From assembly GCF_030296595.1 (NCBI RefSeq), contig NZ_AP027731.1:2480001-2544000 (forward strand): a DNA stretch of 64,000 nucleotides. Reading direction: 5' to 3'. The position numbers were made by a program, and so were the translations under genes. The notes under the pieces are model-generated. The model was given only the letters and a program-made list of their open reading frames with translations, was not told where the DNA came from and ran no database searches. Below, piece after piece: positions 45,470-54,625 of the stretch; the stretch's first letter is position 1; each line of letters starts with the position of its first letter. Source of the stretch: Naasia aerilata. GTDB lineage: Bacteria > Actinomycetota > Actinomycetes > Actinomycetales > Microbacteriaceae.

Positions 45470-47161
45470 ATGGAGCAGCTGGTCATCGGCGTCCTCGTCA
45501 TCGGCGTGCTCGGCCTCCTCGTCATCGCCGCCGCCACCGCGCTCGCGCCCCGCTTCAACATCGCGGCCCCGCTCCTGCTCGTCGTCCTCGGCATCGCGAT
45601 CAGCTTCCTGCCCTTCGTGCCCGCCATCGAGATCGAACCCGAGCTGGTGCTCGCGGGCATCCTGCCGCCCCTCCTCTACTCGGCGTCCGTGTCCCTGCCC
45701 GCCATGGACTTCCGCCGCGAGTTCGGGGCCATCGGGGGACTGTCCGTCGTGCTCGTGATCCTCAGCTCCGTGATCCTCGGCGTGGTCTTCGCAGCCCTGA
45801 TCCCCGGTCTCGGTCTGGCCTGGGGCATCGCGCTCGGCGCCATCGTCAGCCCCACGGATGCGGTCGCCACCTCGATCGTCAAGCGGCTGGGTGTCTCCGG
45901 GCGCATCGTGGCGCTCCTCGAAGGCGAGAGCCTGCTCAACGACGCCACCGCCCTCGTGCTGCTGCGCTCTGCGATCGCGGGTGCGGCCGCCTCCGTATCC
46001 CTGCCGGCCGTCGCGGGCAGCTTCGTTTTCGCCGTCGTCGTCGCGGTGCTCATCGGATACGCCGTGGGCCGGCTCAACCTCTGGGTCCGGGCGCGGGTGC
46101 CCGACGCCACCGTGAACACGGTGATCTCGTTCACCGTGCCCTTCCTGGCTTCCATCCCGGCCGAGCTGCTCGGGGCGTCGGGACTCGTCGCCGCCGTGGC
46201 GGCCGGTCTCGTCACCGGGCGAGGCGCGCCGAGGGTGCTGTCGCCGCAGCATCGGCTCTCGGACGTCCAGGTGTGGCGGGCGATCGAGCTCATCCTGGAG
46301 GGAGCCGTGTTCCTCCTCATGGGCCTCGAGCTGTACGGCTTCGTGGAGGCCGCGGAGAAGGACGACCTCGGCTTCCTGCGCGCGCTCGGCATCGCGGCTC
46401 TGGCGCTCCTGCTCACCGTCGTGGTGCGCACCGCGTACGTCGCCCCACTGCTGGTCGGCTTGCACCGGCGGGCGAAGCGGGGCGCCCTCGTCAAAGATCG
46501 GGTGCAGTCCCTGCACGACCGGCTCTCGGATCCGGAGACGCGCGGGACGGCGCTGGAGCAGTTCGGAGGCCGGCGGCCGCGCCGCGTCACCAGGCACGAC
46601 GCCGAGCGGCTGTCGACCCGCGTGCGGCGCATGCTGGGCGACATCGACTACTTCCTCGCCGCGCCCCTCGGCTGGCGCGAAGGCACGGTCGTCGTGTGGG
46701 CCGGGATGCGCGGCGCGATCACGGTCGCCGCCGCCCAGACCCTGCCCGCCGACACCCCCAACCGCTCGCTTCTGGTGCTCATCGCCTTCATGGTCGCCGC
46801 GGCCTCGCTGCTGCTCCAGGGCGGCACGCTCGCCGCGGTGGTGGGCTGGGTGAAGCCCGCGCTGCCCGACCTCTCCTCCGACGACGAGCGCGCGCGGCTC
46901 ATGGCGCTGCTCGACGAGGCCGCCGCCCGCGCGCAGGAAGACCGGCCGGGCGGCGATGCGTCCGCTCGCGTCGGGAAGCAGGCGGCGGTGATGGTGATCG
47001 CCGCCCAGCGTCGGGCACTCCTCAACGCCCGTGACGACGGCGCCTTCAGCGCCGACCTGCTGCAGAGCGCTCTCGCCAACCTCGACGCCGACCAGATCAC
47101 GCTGGAGCTGAAGGGCGGCCCGGGCGACGCCCTCGACGGAACGCCGCCCCCTCGCAGCTGA
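45470..47161 (+). CDS. Na+/H+ antiporter, CPA1 (NhaP) type
   Basis: A 563-residue membrane protein with about 12 hydrophobic segments. LPPLLYSASVSLP, GAIVSPTDAVATSIVKRLG and LEGESLLNDATALVLL are the CPA1 ion-binding core with its Ser-Pro-Thr-Asp and Asn-Asp residues. A cytoplasmic insert lies at about 340-400, GMRGAITVAAAQTLP starts the last helices, and a C-terminal tail of about 80 residues follows. It exchanges Na+ or K+ for protons. ATG behind GGGAGG. Confidence 0.9.
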   Translation: MEQLVIGVLVIGVLGLLVIAAATALAPRFNIAAPLLLVVLGIAISFLPFVPAIEIEPELVLAGILPPLLYSASVSLPAMDFRREFGAIGGLSVVLVILSSVILGVVFAALIPGLGLAWGIALGAIVSPTDAVATSIVKRLGVSGRIVALLEGESLLNDATALVLLRSAIAGAAASVSLPAVAGSFVFAVVVAVLIGYAVGRLNLWVRARVPDATVNTVISFTVPFLASIPAELLGASGLVAAVAAGLVTGRGAPRVLSPQHRLSDVQVWRAIELILEGAVFLLMGLELYGFVEAAEKDDLGFLRALGIAALALLLTVVVRTAYVAPLLVGLHRRAKRGALVKDRVQSLHDRLSDPETRGTALEQFGGRRPRRVTRHDAERLSTRVRRMLGDIDYFLAAPLGWREGTVVVWAGMRGAITVAAAQTLPADTPNRSLLVLIAFMVAAASLLLQGGTLAAVVGWVKPALPDLSSDDERARLMALLDEAAARAQEDRPGGDASARVGKQAAVMVIAAQRRALLNARDDGAFSADLLQSALANLDADQITLELKGGPGDALDGTPPPRS

Positions 47162-47169
47162 GCCGGGAC

Positions 47170-47184
47170 GCCCGGCGACCGGGC
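47170..47184. terminator. Small hairpin between convergent genes
   Basis: 6-bp stem GCCCGG/CCGGGC with a 3-nt loop, 9 nt after the antiporter stop and 5 nt from the stop of the opposite MFS gene. Confidence 0.4.
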
Positions 47185-47188
47185 AAGG

Positions 47189-48422
47189 TCAGAGGCGGTC
47201 GTGCTCGTCCGCCCTGCCCGGGATGATCGGGGTCGCGATGGCGGGCGCGAGAGCCACGGCGGCGAACGCGAGCGGGTAGCCGAGCAGGCCGATCAGCCCG
47301 CCCACGACCGGTCCGACCGCCGCGGCCGCCACGAACTGCCCGGTGTTCTGGGTGCCGAGCGCGCGCCCCGCCCAGCGCGGTCCGGCCGCCTCCGCGACCG
47401 AGGTGAAGGCGAGACCGTTGTCGGCGACCGACACCGTGGTCGCGATCACGAGCAGCGCGGCGGCCGCGGGACCCCAGTGCGCGGCGTCGAAGGCGGCGAG
47501 CAGGAGCATCACGCCACAGGCGGTGACCGACACCCAGCGCAGCGGGCGGACGCGGCTGCCGACCCGGTCGCTCAGCATCCCGACCCCGATCCGGCCGATC
47601 GCTCCCGCGAACTGAGATCCGCCGACCAGGATGCCCGCGGCGAGCGGCGTCCAGCCGAGCTCGGCGACCAGCCAGACGAGCCCGAAGAGCGCGAGCGTGT
47701 ACTGCGGCACGACCAGCAGCATGGAGACGACGTGGATCCGCCAGAGGAATCCGGACGACCGGTAGGGGTTGTCGCCCGCGGGGAGGAGGCGTCGACCGCC
47801 GGAGCCGGGCGCGGCGGGTTCACAACCCACAGCGCGCAGGCCGCCGCGAGCACCGCCGTGGCGACCAGCGGCACGAGCAGCGCGGCGCCGATGCCCGCCT
47901 GAGCGGCCGACGGCACGGTGACGGCGGCGATCGTCGTGCCGAGCGGCTGGCACATCTGCCGGATGCCCATGACCAGGCCCCGCCGGTTCTTGGGGAACCA
48001 GCCGACGACGATCCGGCCGCTCGCCGCGCTCGTGCTCGCCGCCGCCATCCCGCCGAGCAGGAAGCACGCCCCCAGGGCGACATAGCCGGCCTGCCTGGTG
48101 CCGTCCGCGAGCAGCACGCCCGCCGAAGCCAGCGCGGTGAGGGCGAGGCCCGCCACGATCACCCACTTCTCGCCGATGCGATCGGCCAGCGCGCCCCAGG
48201 CGATCAGCGTGAACACGAGCCCGAGGTTGGGTGCCGAGGCGAGCAGGCCGGCCTGCGCCAGCGGCAGCCCGCGCTCGGTGTGCAGGAGGGGAGGAGGAAG
48301 GCGGGCGTGGTGACGAACACGGTCGCTGCCGTCTGGGCCAGTGTCCCGAGGGTGAGCGCCGTCCACGCGCGACGCGCGTTCGGCATCCGCTCCGCCCGCG
48401 GCGCCGCAGCCGTTGCCGTCAT
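47189..48422 (-). CDS. MFS transporter (two frameshifts)
   Basis: About 411 residues with roughly 12 membrane segments: WTALTLGTLAQTAATVF at the N-terminus, ADRIGEKWVIVAGLALTAL as the loop-2/3 signature, GWFPKNRRGLVMGIRQM and SDRVGSRVRPLRWVS later. One base is missing in the G run at 48288-48291 and one at 47780-47783. Divergent from a GntR regulator, with a palindrome between them that covers its promoter region, so it is probably the regulated gene. Substrate unknown, perhaps an organic acid. Confidence 0.8.
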
Positions 48423-48442
48423 CGTCGCTCCTCCCGCTAGTC

Positions 48443-48467
48443 TTGGTATACCAGCACGGTATACCAA
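48443..48467. promoter_or_regulatory. GntR/FadR-type operator
   Basis: Perfect 10-bp inverted repeat, TTGGTATACC, 5 nt, GGTATACCAA; each half contains the self-complementary GGTATACC, like the tNGTnnACNa sites of FadR-type GntR proteins. It lies between the MFS and GntR genes, 21 and 36 bp from their start codons. Confidence 0.72.
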
Positions 48468-48503
48468 TCGAGGGAGCCGTCGAACGAAGGGATCGGGCCG
48501 GTC

Positions 48504-49202
48504 GTGGACGCTTCATCGCAGACGGCTCAGCTCTACGGCAAGCTGCGAAGGTCAGTGCTCAGCCTCGAGCTGATGCCCGGTGAGCGCCTCACCGAGCGTG
48601 GCCTCGAGGCGGCATTCGGGGCCTCGCGCACGCCCGCTCGCGCCGCCCTGATGCGGCTGGAGACGGAGGGCCTCGTGCAGCGCGACGGGCGCGGCTGGAG
48701 GGTGGCCCCGATCGACCTCGCGGAGATCAATGCCGTGGCCCAGTACCGGGAGGCCGTCGAGACAGCGGGCGTTCGGCTCGCGGTCGCCACGGCGTCCGAC
48801 GAGGACGTCGCCGCTCTCGGCGCGCTCCTCGAGGCTTCGAAGCCGAGTGGGGACGAGCAGGACGGCGTCCGTGCGGGCGCGGACTTCCACGTCGAGCTCG
48901 CCCGCCTGTCCGGCAACCCGCTCCTCGCCGACGGCGTCGGCACGTCGATGGTGCGGCTGGAGCGCACCCGATGGCTCGAGGTGCGCACGGCCGCATCCCG
49001 CGAGCAGGCGTGGCGCGAGCACCGTCGGATACTGCAGGCGGTCGCCTCGCGCGACGCCGGAACGGCCGCGGCGCTGGTCGCGGCGCACATCGAGGCCACG
49101 AACAGCCGCCTGCTGGAGTCGCTCAGCGCCCAGCAGCGCACGCTCGGCCTGCGCGGGCTCGCGATCGTCGGGGATCCTTCGGCGGAGAGCCGCGTCGGCT
49201 GA
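48504..49202 (+). CDS. GntR-family regulator with FCD domain
   Basis: A 232-residue FadR-subfamily protein. The N-terminal winged helix contains YGKLRRSVLSLELMPGERLTE and EAAFGASRTPARAALMRLETEGLV; residues about 80-215 are an FCD ligand-binding domain with DFHVELARLSGNPLL and WREHRRILQAVASRD. The metal-binding His residues of FCD proteins are in place. It probably represses the divergent MFS gene until an acid ligand binds. GTG start. Confidence 0.87.
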   Translation: MDASSQTAQLYGKLRRSVLSLELMPGERLTERGLEAAFGASRTPARAALMRLETEGLVQRDGRGWRVAPIDLAEINAVAQYREAVETAGVRLAVATASDEDVAALGALLEASKPSGDEQDGVRAGADFHVELARLSGNPLLADGVGTSMVRLERTRWLEVRTAASREQAWREHRRILQAVASRDAGTAAALVAAHIEATNSRLLESLSAQQRTLGLRGLAIVGDPSAESRVG

Positions 49203-49204
49203 GG

Positions 49205-50146
49205 TCAGCGCAGGCGGACGAGCCGCTCGGATCCCTCGGTGCGCATCTCGGCGAGGCTGTTCCGTGACTTCACGAACTCCGTGAAGCTCTTGTAGCCGAG
49301 CGTCCGCTCATTGAAGGACGGGTCGAGGCGGCGGATCTGCGACTTCACCGAGGCGGCGTTCTTCCACTCGTCGTCGTCCTTGGCGGCGAGGAGCTCGAGC
49401 GCGCGGACCAGCAGACGGCTCGCGGCCCGATCCGACATCTTTGCGGTGGCCGGCGCCTCCTCGACGGGGGCGACGAAGGTGGGCAGGGTGAGCGACGGCG
49501 GCTCGGCCGGAGGGGCCTCCTCGACGGCGGGCTCGTCGACCGCGTCCTCCACGGCGTCCTCACGCGGCTCCGGGTCGGTGATGCCCGGGATGGCGTCGTA
49601 CATCTCGAAGTGGTCGCAGGCCGCGATCAGCGCAGGACTCGTGCGGCCGGAGACGCCGATGCCGAGCACGAAGCGGCCGAGCCGCTTGCAGCGCTGGGCG
49701 AGCGCGATGTAGTCCGAGTCGCCGGCGACGATGACGACGTGGGTGAGGTCGGGGAGACGGAAGAGGTCCTCCAGCACGTCGACGGAGAGCCGGATGTCGG
49801 CGCCGTTCTTGAACGCCTTGGTCGTGGGGAAGAGCTGGGTGAGGTCGACCGCGCGGTTGACGAGCTGCTTCCGGTAGCTCGCGTTCACCGGCACCGACCA
49901 GTCCGCGTACGCGCGGCTCAGCGCGACGGTGCCGAAGGACGAGGCGTAGTCGAGAATCGCTCCCACGTCGATCTCCGCCTCGGCCAGCTTGCGGGCGGTC
50001 GCCTCGGTGCCGGTCTTCGCCGGGATCACATTGCGCGCGTTGTCGTTGCGCCACGCCATGTTCCCGTTGAGCTGGTCGTAGCGCGAGATGACGATGTTGT
50101 CGAAGTCGATGTAGACCGCGACGCGGCCCTCGGTCTGGTCAGTCAT
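49205..50146 (-). CDS. NYN (LabA-like) nuclease with LOTUS domain
   Basis: A 313-residue protein. Residues about 9-160 are a NYN/PIN-like domain: VAVYIDFDNI and VVIVAGDSDYIALAQRCKRLG hold the Asp residues that bind metal, and GADIRLSVDVLEDLF adds another. An acidic Pro/Glu linker leads to residues about 245-313, a LOTUS (OST-HTH) helical domain with FNERTLGYKSFTEFVKS. NYN-LOTUS proteins are thought to cut or bind structured RNA. Single gene, convergent with gntR by 2 bp. Confidence 0.83.
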   Translation of the reverse strand: MTDQTEGRVAVYIDFDNIVISRYDQLNGNMAWRNDNARNVIPAKTGTEATARKLAEAEIDVGAILDYASSFGTVALSRAYADWSVPVNASYRKQLVNRAVDLTQLFPTTKAFKNGADIRLSVDVLEDLFRLPDLTHVVIVAGDSDYIALAQRCKRLGRFVLGIGVSGRTSPALIAACDHFEMYDAIPGITDPEPREDAVEDAVDEPAVEEAPPAEPPSLTLPTFVAPVEEAPATAKMSDRAASRLLVRALELLAAKDDDEWKNAASVKSQIRRLDPSFNERTLGYKSFTEFVKSRNSLAEMRTEGSERLVRLR

Positions 50147-50272
50147 ACGGTGTCCGTTCGAGTCTCCGGGCGCACTGGCGCCCTGCTTCCACGGTAGACC
50201 GTCCGAAACCCCTGATTCGGACGGGCATGCGACACTGGGCCGACACGTTCCGCACGCGAGGAGGCCCACCGC

Positions 50273-50776
50273 ATGGATCGCGCTCCCGGCGAGCCGGACG
50301 GACTGGCACGGCCCGACGACGCCGACGAGGAGTTCACCCCGCGGCGGCCTGCCTGGGTCAAGGCCGTGGCGTGGGTCGCGGTCGTCGGGCTCGTCCTCGG
50401 CGCCGGCTTCGGCTCGGCCCTCGCGCTGCTGGCCGGCCAGCGGGCGCAGAGCGGCCCGGAGGACGGCGTGATCGCCGTCTCCGACGTGATTCAGGAGCGC
50501 GGCATCGGGTCCGGCACGGTTCCGCTCGAGGCGGCGCCCGCCGAGGCGACCGGCCTGCAGGTGCGGTTCACCTGCCTGAGCCCCGGTCGCTTCACCTGGG
50601 GCACCGATCCCCACCGGAACCCGGCGTCCAGCTGCGGCGACTCCAGCGTGGGCTCGGCCCTCTGGAACGAGTTCGACCTGCCGGCGACGCCGGAGCTGTA
50701 CATCACGGCCGACCAGGACGCCGAATGGGCCGTCGAGGTCGTGTACGTGACGAGGGAGCCGGCCCAGGGCGTCTGA
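50273..50776 (+). CDS. Single-pass membrane protein, unknown
   Basis: A 167-residue protein. An acidic cytoplasmic N-terminus of about 28 residues, one membrane helix (AVAWVAVVGLVLGAGFGSALALLAG), then an outer domain of about 110 residues with two cysteines (FTCLSPG and SSCGDSS) that could form a disulfide. No family recognised. AGGAGG stands 12 bases before the ATG. Confidence 0.6.
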   Translation: MDRAPGEPDGLARPDDADEEFTPRRPAWVKAVAWVAVVGLVLGAGFGSALALLAGQRAQSGPEDGVIAVSDVIQERGIGSGTVPLEAAPAEATGLQVRFTCLSPGRFTWGTDPHRNPASSCGDSSVGSALWNEFDLPATPELYITADQDAEWAVEVVYVTREPAQGV

Positions 50777-50784
50777 GCGGGGCG

Positions 50785-51605
50785 TCAGGGCCGAAGCAGC
50801 TCCGCGGCGAGTACTTCCGGTGCCACCTCGGGGATCCAGTGGCCCACCTCAAGCTCGATGAAGCGATAGGGCGCGGCCACATAGCGCTCGGTGAGCTCAG
50901 CCGCCTTCCGGCCCAGGGCGCCGTCCTTGCGTCCCCAGATGTAGCGGGTCGGGACGTGCACGAGGCCGTCCCCTCCGGCCGTGCCGCCGCCCGGCAGGGC
51001 CAGGGCGCGGTACCAGTTGAGGGCACCGGTCAGGGCCCCCGGCTCGCTCATCGCCGCCGTGTACTCGTGCACGTACCGCTCCGGCAGCCGCATCGCCGTG
51101 AGGGTGCCGGGGAGGCGGGGAGGAGCACCCGCTCCGCGAGTCCCGGAACCGCGATGAGGGCCATATAGGACGAGCGGATCGCCTGGTCGGAGCTGACGAG
51201 CGCTCGCGCGAAGGCCCGCGGGTGCGGCGTGGAGACCACGGCGACGCGTTCGACGCGCCGGGGAGCCGCCATGGCCAGCCACCACGCGACCACACCGCCC
51301 ATGTCGTGCCCCACCACCGAGAAGCGCCGTGCTCCGGCGGCGTCCGCCAGGGCCACGGCGTCCCGCACCAGCTCCCTCGGCCGGTAGGCGCCGACGCCGC
51401 GCGGTCGCGCGTCCCGGGCGTAGCCGCGCTGGTCGAACGCGAGGGTGCGCATTCCGGCGTCGGCGAGGATCGGAGCGACGGCGTCCCAGGACCGCCGACT
51501 GGCCGGGAAGCCGTGCAGCAGGAGGGTGACGGGGCCTTCGAGCGGCCCGCGGTCGGTCACGTCGAAGGTGAGGCCCTCGCGGGAGAACCGGGTGATGCGC
51601 TCCAT
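50785..51605 (-). CDS. Alpha/beta hydrolase, epoxide-hydrolase-like (frameshifted)
   Basis: About 273 residues. LLLHGFPASRRSWDAV is the oxyanion turn, FDQRGYARDARP follows, VVGHDMGGVVAWWLAM is the nucleophile elbow with Asp instead of Ser, and LEVGHWIPEVAPE holds the His. Asp as nucleophile is typical of epoxide hydrolases and haloalkane dehalogenases. One base is missing in the G run at 51117-51120. GGAGGACAC precedes the ATG. Substrate unknown. Confidence 0.8.
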
Positions 51606-51639
51606 GTGTCCTCCTGGCCGTGGCGGCGCCGGGCGGCGA

Positions 51640-52131
51640 TCAGTCGCTCGTGAGCCGCTTCTCGAAGCAGAGCGACCACGGCATCGTCTCGACGTAGGGC
51701 TCGTAGACGGGGATGCGGGTGTAGCCGGAGCTCTCGTACAGCGCGACGGCTTCCGGCTGCCGATCGCCCGCCTGCAGGATGACACGCCTGCCGCCTCCGC
51801 GGCGAGCGATCTCCTCGACCTCGTTCAGGAGGCGCCTGGCCACTCCCGCTCGCCGTGCGACCGGCAGCACGATGAGCCGCTTGACCTCCCACTCGTCCCC
51901 GAGCATGCGCAGCGCGATGTGCCCGACCGCGGCACCGTCGTCCTGGACGGCTAGCAGGGTCGCCCGGATGTCGTCCGTCCGGACCGACAGGGCGCGTGCC
52001 CGCTTCCGGGTCAGCTCCGGCGGCTCCTCCCGTCCGTCGCCGTAGCGCTCCACCATGTCAGCATCCATGAGCCGGCGCAGCGCGACGGCGCGCGGATCGT
52101 TCCAGACGACGGCCTCGAGGTCGACGGTCAC
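51640..52131 (-). CDS. GNAT-family N-acetyltransferase
   Basis: A 163-residue GNAT. VKRLIVLPVARRAGVARRLLNEVE is strand 4 and the acetyl-CoA loop (RRAGVA), VILQAGDRQPEAVALYESSGYTRIPVY the C-terminal part. Acceptor unknown. GTG start, overlapping the stop of the dihydrofolate-reductase-like gene (GTGA), so the two are co-translated. Confidence 0.84.
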   Translation of the reverse strand: MTVDLEAVVWNDPRAVALRRLMDADMVERYGDGREEPPELTRKRARALSVRTDDIRATLLAVQDDGAAVGHIALRMLGDEWEVKRLIVLPVARRAGVARRLLNEVEEIARRGGGRRVILQAGDRQPEAVALYESSGYTRIPVYEPYVETMPWSLCFEKRLTSD

Positions 52132-52687
52132 CGCGCGACGTCGTAGACGGCCTTGAGGATGCCGTTGCTGTAGGCCTCGTGCTCCACGAGCTCGAGCTTC
52201 GCGAGGTCGGCTCGGTCGTCGAACAGCCGCTTGCCGCTGCCGAGCAGCAGCGGGAACACGAGCAGGTGGTAGCGGTCGACGAGCCCGGCGGCGGCGAGCC
52301 CCTTCGCGAGGGTCGCGCTGCCGTGCAGGATGATCGGCGCCCCGTCGCCATCCCGCAGCGCGGCGACCTCGTCGACGGACCGCAGGATGGTCGTGTCGCT
52401 CCAGCCGGGGTCAGTCTCGGTCAGGGTGGTGGAGACCACGTACTTCGGCATGGCGTTGTACTCCGCGAACTCCTCCATCTTCGGCCACACCGGGGCGAAG
52501 TCCTGGTAGCTGACGCGGCCCATCAGCAGGGCGCCCGCCTCCTGCTGCTCGCGGCCTTTGAGCTCGTAGGCCTCCGCCACGAAGGGGACCTGCTTGAAGG
52601 TCCAGCCGGCGTGCGGGTGGGAGCCGCCGCCGGGGAGTCCATCACTCCGTCGAGGGAGACGAACTCGGTGACGATGAGGGTGCGCAT
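52128..52687 (-). CDS. Dihydrofolate-reductase-fold protein, RibD C-terminal type (frameshifted)
   Basis: About 186 residues. LIVTEFVSLDGVMDSPGGG is the usual N-terminus of this NADPH-binding group; GALLMGRVSYQDFAPVWP, KYVVSTTLTETDPGW, and HGSATLAKGLAAAGLVDRYHLLVFPLLLGSG follow. These proteins are thought to be reductases; their substrates are mostly unknown. One base is missing in the G run at 52632-52635, cutting off the first 18 residues. First gene of a pair with the GNAT gene. Confidence 0.82.
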
Positions 52688-52768
52688 GGGATCTCCTGGG
52701 GGTGGGCGGAAAGGTTCTTCTACTCAGTACGTCGAATGGGCCGCGCCGGTTTCGACGCGGGAGCGGGG

Positions 52769-54574
52769 TCAGCCGTAGATCGAGCGCAGCGCGTCCGGGA
52801 AGTGCTCGAGCACGGTCTTCCGCCGGACCTTGAGGGACGCCGACAGCTCACCGTCCTGCTCGGTCAGCTGGCGGGGGAGAACGGCGTACTTCTTGATCGC
52901 CTCCGCGTGCGAGACCGCCTCGTTCGCTGCCGACACCGCCCGGTCGAGCTCGCCGCGGACGGACGGATGCTCCGCCGCCTGCGCGATGGTCAGGGGCGGC
53001 AGGTCCTTGCTCGCGAGCCAGCCGGGCAGCATCTCCTCGTCGAGGGCGAGGAGCGCACCGATGAACGGCTTGCCGTCGCCCACGACGACCGCCTCCGAGA
53101 TGACCGGGTGGGAGCGCAGCGCGTTCTCGAGCGCGGCGGGCTGCACGTTCTTGCCGCCCGCGGTGATGATGATCTCCTTCTTGCGGCCGGTGATGTGCAG
53201 GTAGCCGTCCGCGTCGAGCCGTCCGTAGTCACCGGTGAGGAACCAGCCGTCGGCGAAGGCGGCCGCGGTGGCCTCCGGGTCGTTGCGGTAGCCGGCGAAG
53301 ACGTTGGGACCGCTGACGAGGATCTCGCCGTCGTCGGCGATGCGGATGCCCGTGCCGGGGTAGGGGGCGCCGACGCTGCCGATCTTGATGAGGCCGGGCC
53401 GGTTCACGGCCGTGGGGGCGGAGAGCTCGGTGAGACCGTAGCCCTCCATGACCGTGACGCCGAGCCCGCGGAAGAAGTGGCCGAGCCACACGGCGAGCGG
53501 CGCGCCGCCGGAGATCGCGTAGGTGGCCTGCCCGCCCATGATCGCGCGGATGCGGCGGTACACGAGCCGGTCGGCGAGCGCGTGCTGGGCACGGAGCGCC
53601 GGGGACGGTCCGCGGGCGTCGAGCGACCTGGAGTAGCGCTGGGCGACGTCGGCGGCCCAGAGGAACAGGCGGTGCCGGGCGCCCGTGCCCGAGAGCTGGT
53701 CCGCGCGGTTGTAGAAGGTCTCGAACACGCGCGGCACCGCGAGCAGCCAGGTCGGCCGGAAGGCCTGCAGGTCCGCGACGAGCGTCTTGGTGTCCGGGGC
53801 ATAGCCGACAACGGAGCCGGAGTAGACGCAGAGGAAGTTGATGAACCGGCCGAAGACGTGGGAGAGCGGCAGGAAGAGCAGTGTCCGCGTCTCCTGGCCG
53901 GACACGACCGGCCCGAGGTTCGGGTCGTCCACGCCGTTGACGATGTGCTCGACGAAGTTGCCGTGAGTGAGCTCCACGCCCTTGGGGCGGCCGGTGGTGC
54001 CCGAGGTGTAGACGAGGGTCGCGAGCGTGTCCATGCTCGCCTGAGCGGCCCGAGCGCGGATGTCGGTGGCCGGCACCCGCTCGCCGGCGGAGGTCAGCTC
54101 CTCGAGAGCGCCGTCGTCGATCACCAGCACGCGCTGGAGGGCGGAGTCGCCGACGAACCGGCCGACGAGCTCGCCCATGGCGGCCGTCTCGGCGAGGATC
54201 AGCCGCACCCCGGAGTCCTCGACGATCCAGCGCACCTGCTCAGCGGAGGCCGTCTGGTAGATGGGCACCGACACGGCGCCGCAGTACAGCACGGCGAAGT
54301 CGGCCACCGACCACTCGTACCGGGTGGCGCCCATGATCCCCACCCGGTCGCCCGGGGCGATGCCGAGTGCGGCGAGCCCCCGCGCGACGCCGAGCATGTC
54401 GCCGAAGAAGCGGGCGACGGTCACGCGCTCGAAGGTGCCGTCCGCGGTCTTCCGCTCGGCGAAGACGCTGTCGCCCTGCGTCGCCATCCGCTCGTTCAGC
54501 AGGGAGCAGAGGGACATGTCGGGGGTGGTGCGACCGTGGGCCGGTGTCCACGTCTCGCGCAGTTCGTCGGCCAC
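52769..54574 (-). CDS. Long-chain acyl-CoA synthetase (AMP-forming)
   Basis: A 601-residue ANL-superfamily enzyme. LVYTSGTTGRPKGVELTH is the AMP-binding motif A3, FLPLSHVFGR A4, MEGYGLTELSAPT A5, and FLTGDYGRLDADGYLHITGRKKEIIITAGGKNV the hinge and C-terminal lysine region. Length and layout match FadD15-type enzymes that activate long-chain fatty acids. I chose the GTG at 54574 because TAGGGT lies 7 nt before it; a TTG two codons upstream is also possible. Intact. Confidence 0.9.
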   Translation of the reverse strand: MADELRETWTPAHGRTTPDMSLCSLLNERMATQGDSVFAERKTADGTFERVTVARFFGDMLGVARGLAALGIAPGDRVGIMGATRYEWSVADFAVLYCGAVSVPIYQTASAEQVRWIVEDSGVRLILAETAAMGELVGRFVGDSALQRVLVIDDGALEELTSAGERVPATDIRARAAQASMDTLATLVYTSGTTGRPKGVELTHGNFVEHIVNGVDDPNLGPVVSGQETRTLLFLPLSHVFGRFINFLCVYSGSVVGYAPDTKTLVADLQAFRPTWLLAVPRVFETFYNRADQLSGTGARHRLFLWAADVAQRYSRSLDARGPSPALRAQHALADRLVYRRIRAIMGGQATYAISGGAPLAVWLGHFFRGLGVTVMEGYGLTELSAPTAVNRPGLIKIGSVGAPYPGTGIRIADDGEILVSGPNVFAGYRNDPEATAAAFADGWFLTGDYGRLDADGYLHITGRKKEIIITAGGKNVQPAALENALRSHPVISEAVVVGDGKPFIGALLALDEEMLPGWLASKDLPPLTIAQAAEHPSVRGELDRAVSAANEAVSHAEAIKKYAVLPRQLTEQDGELSASLKVRRKTVLEHFPDALRSIYG

Positions 54575-54581
54575 CTGCAAA

Positions 54582-54587
54582 ACCCTA
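54582..54587 (-). promoter_or_regulatory. -10 box of acyl-CoA synthetase gene, leaderless type
   Basis: TAGGGT on the minus strand with a 7-nt gap to the GTG. Confidence 0.45.
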
Positions 54588-54625
54588 GCCCGGGCGAGGC
54601 GGTCGGTCCTGCGGCGCGGCGGCCC

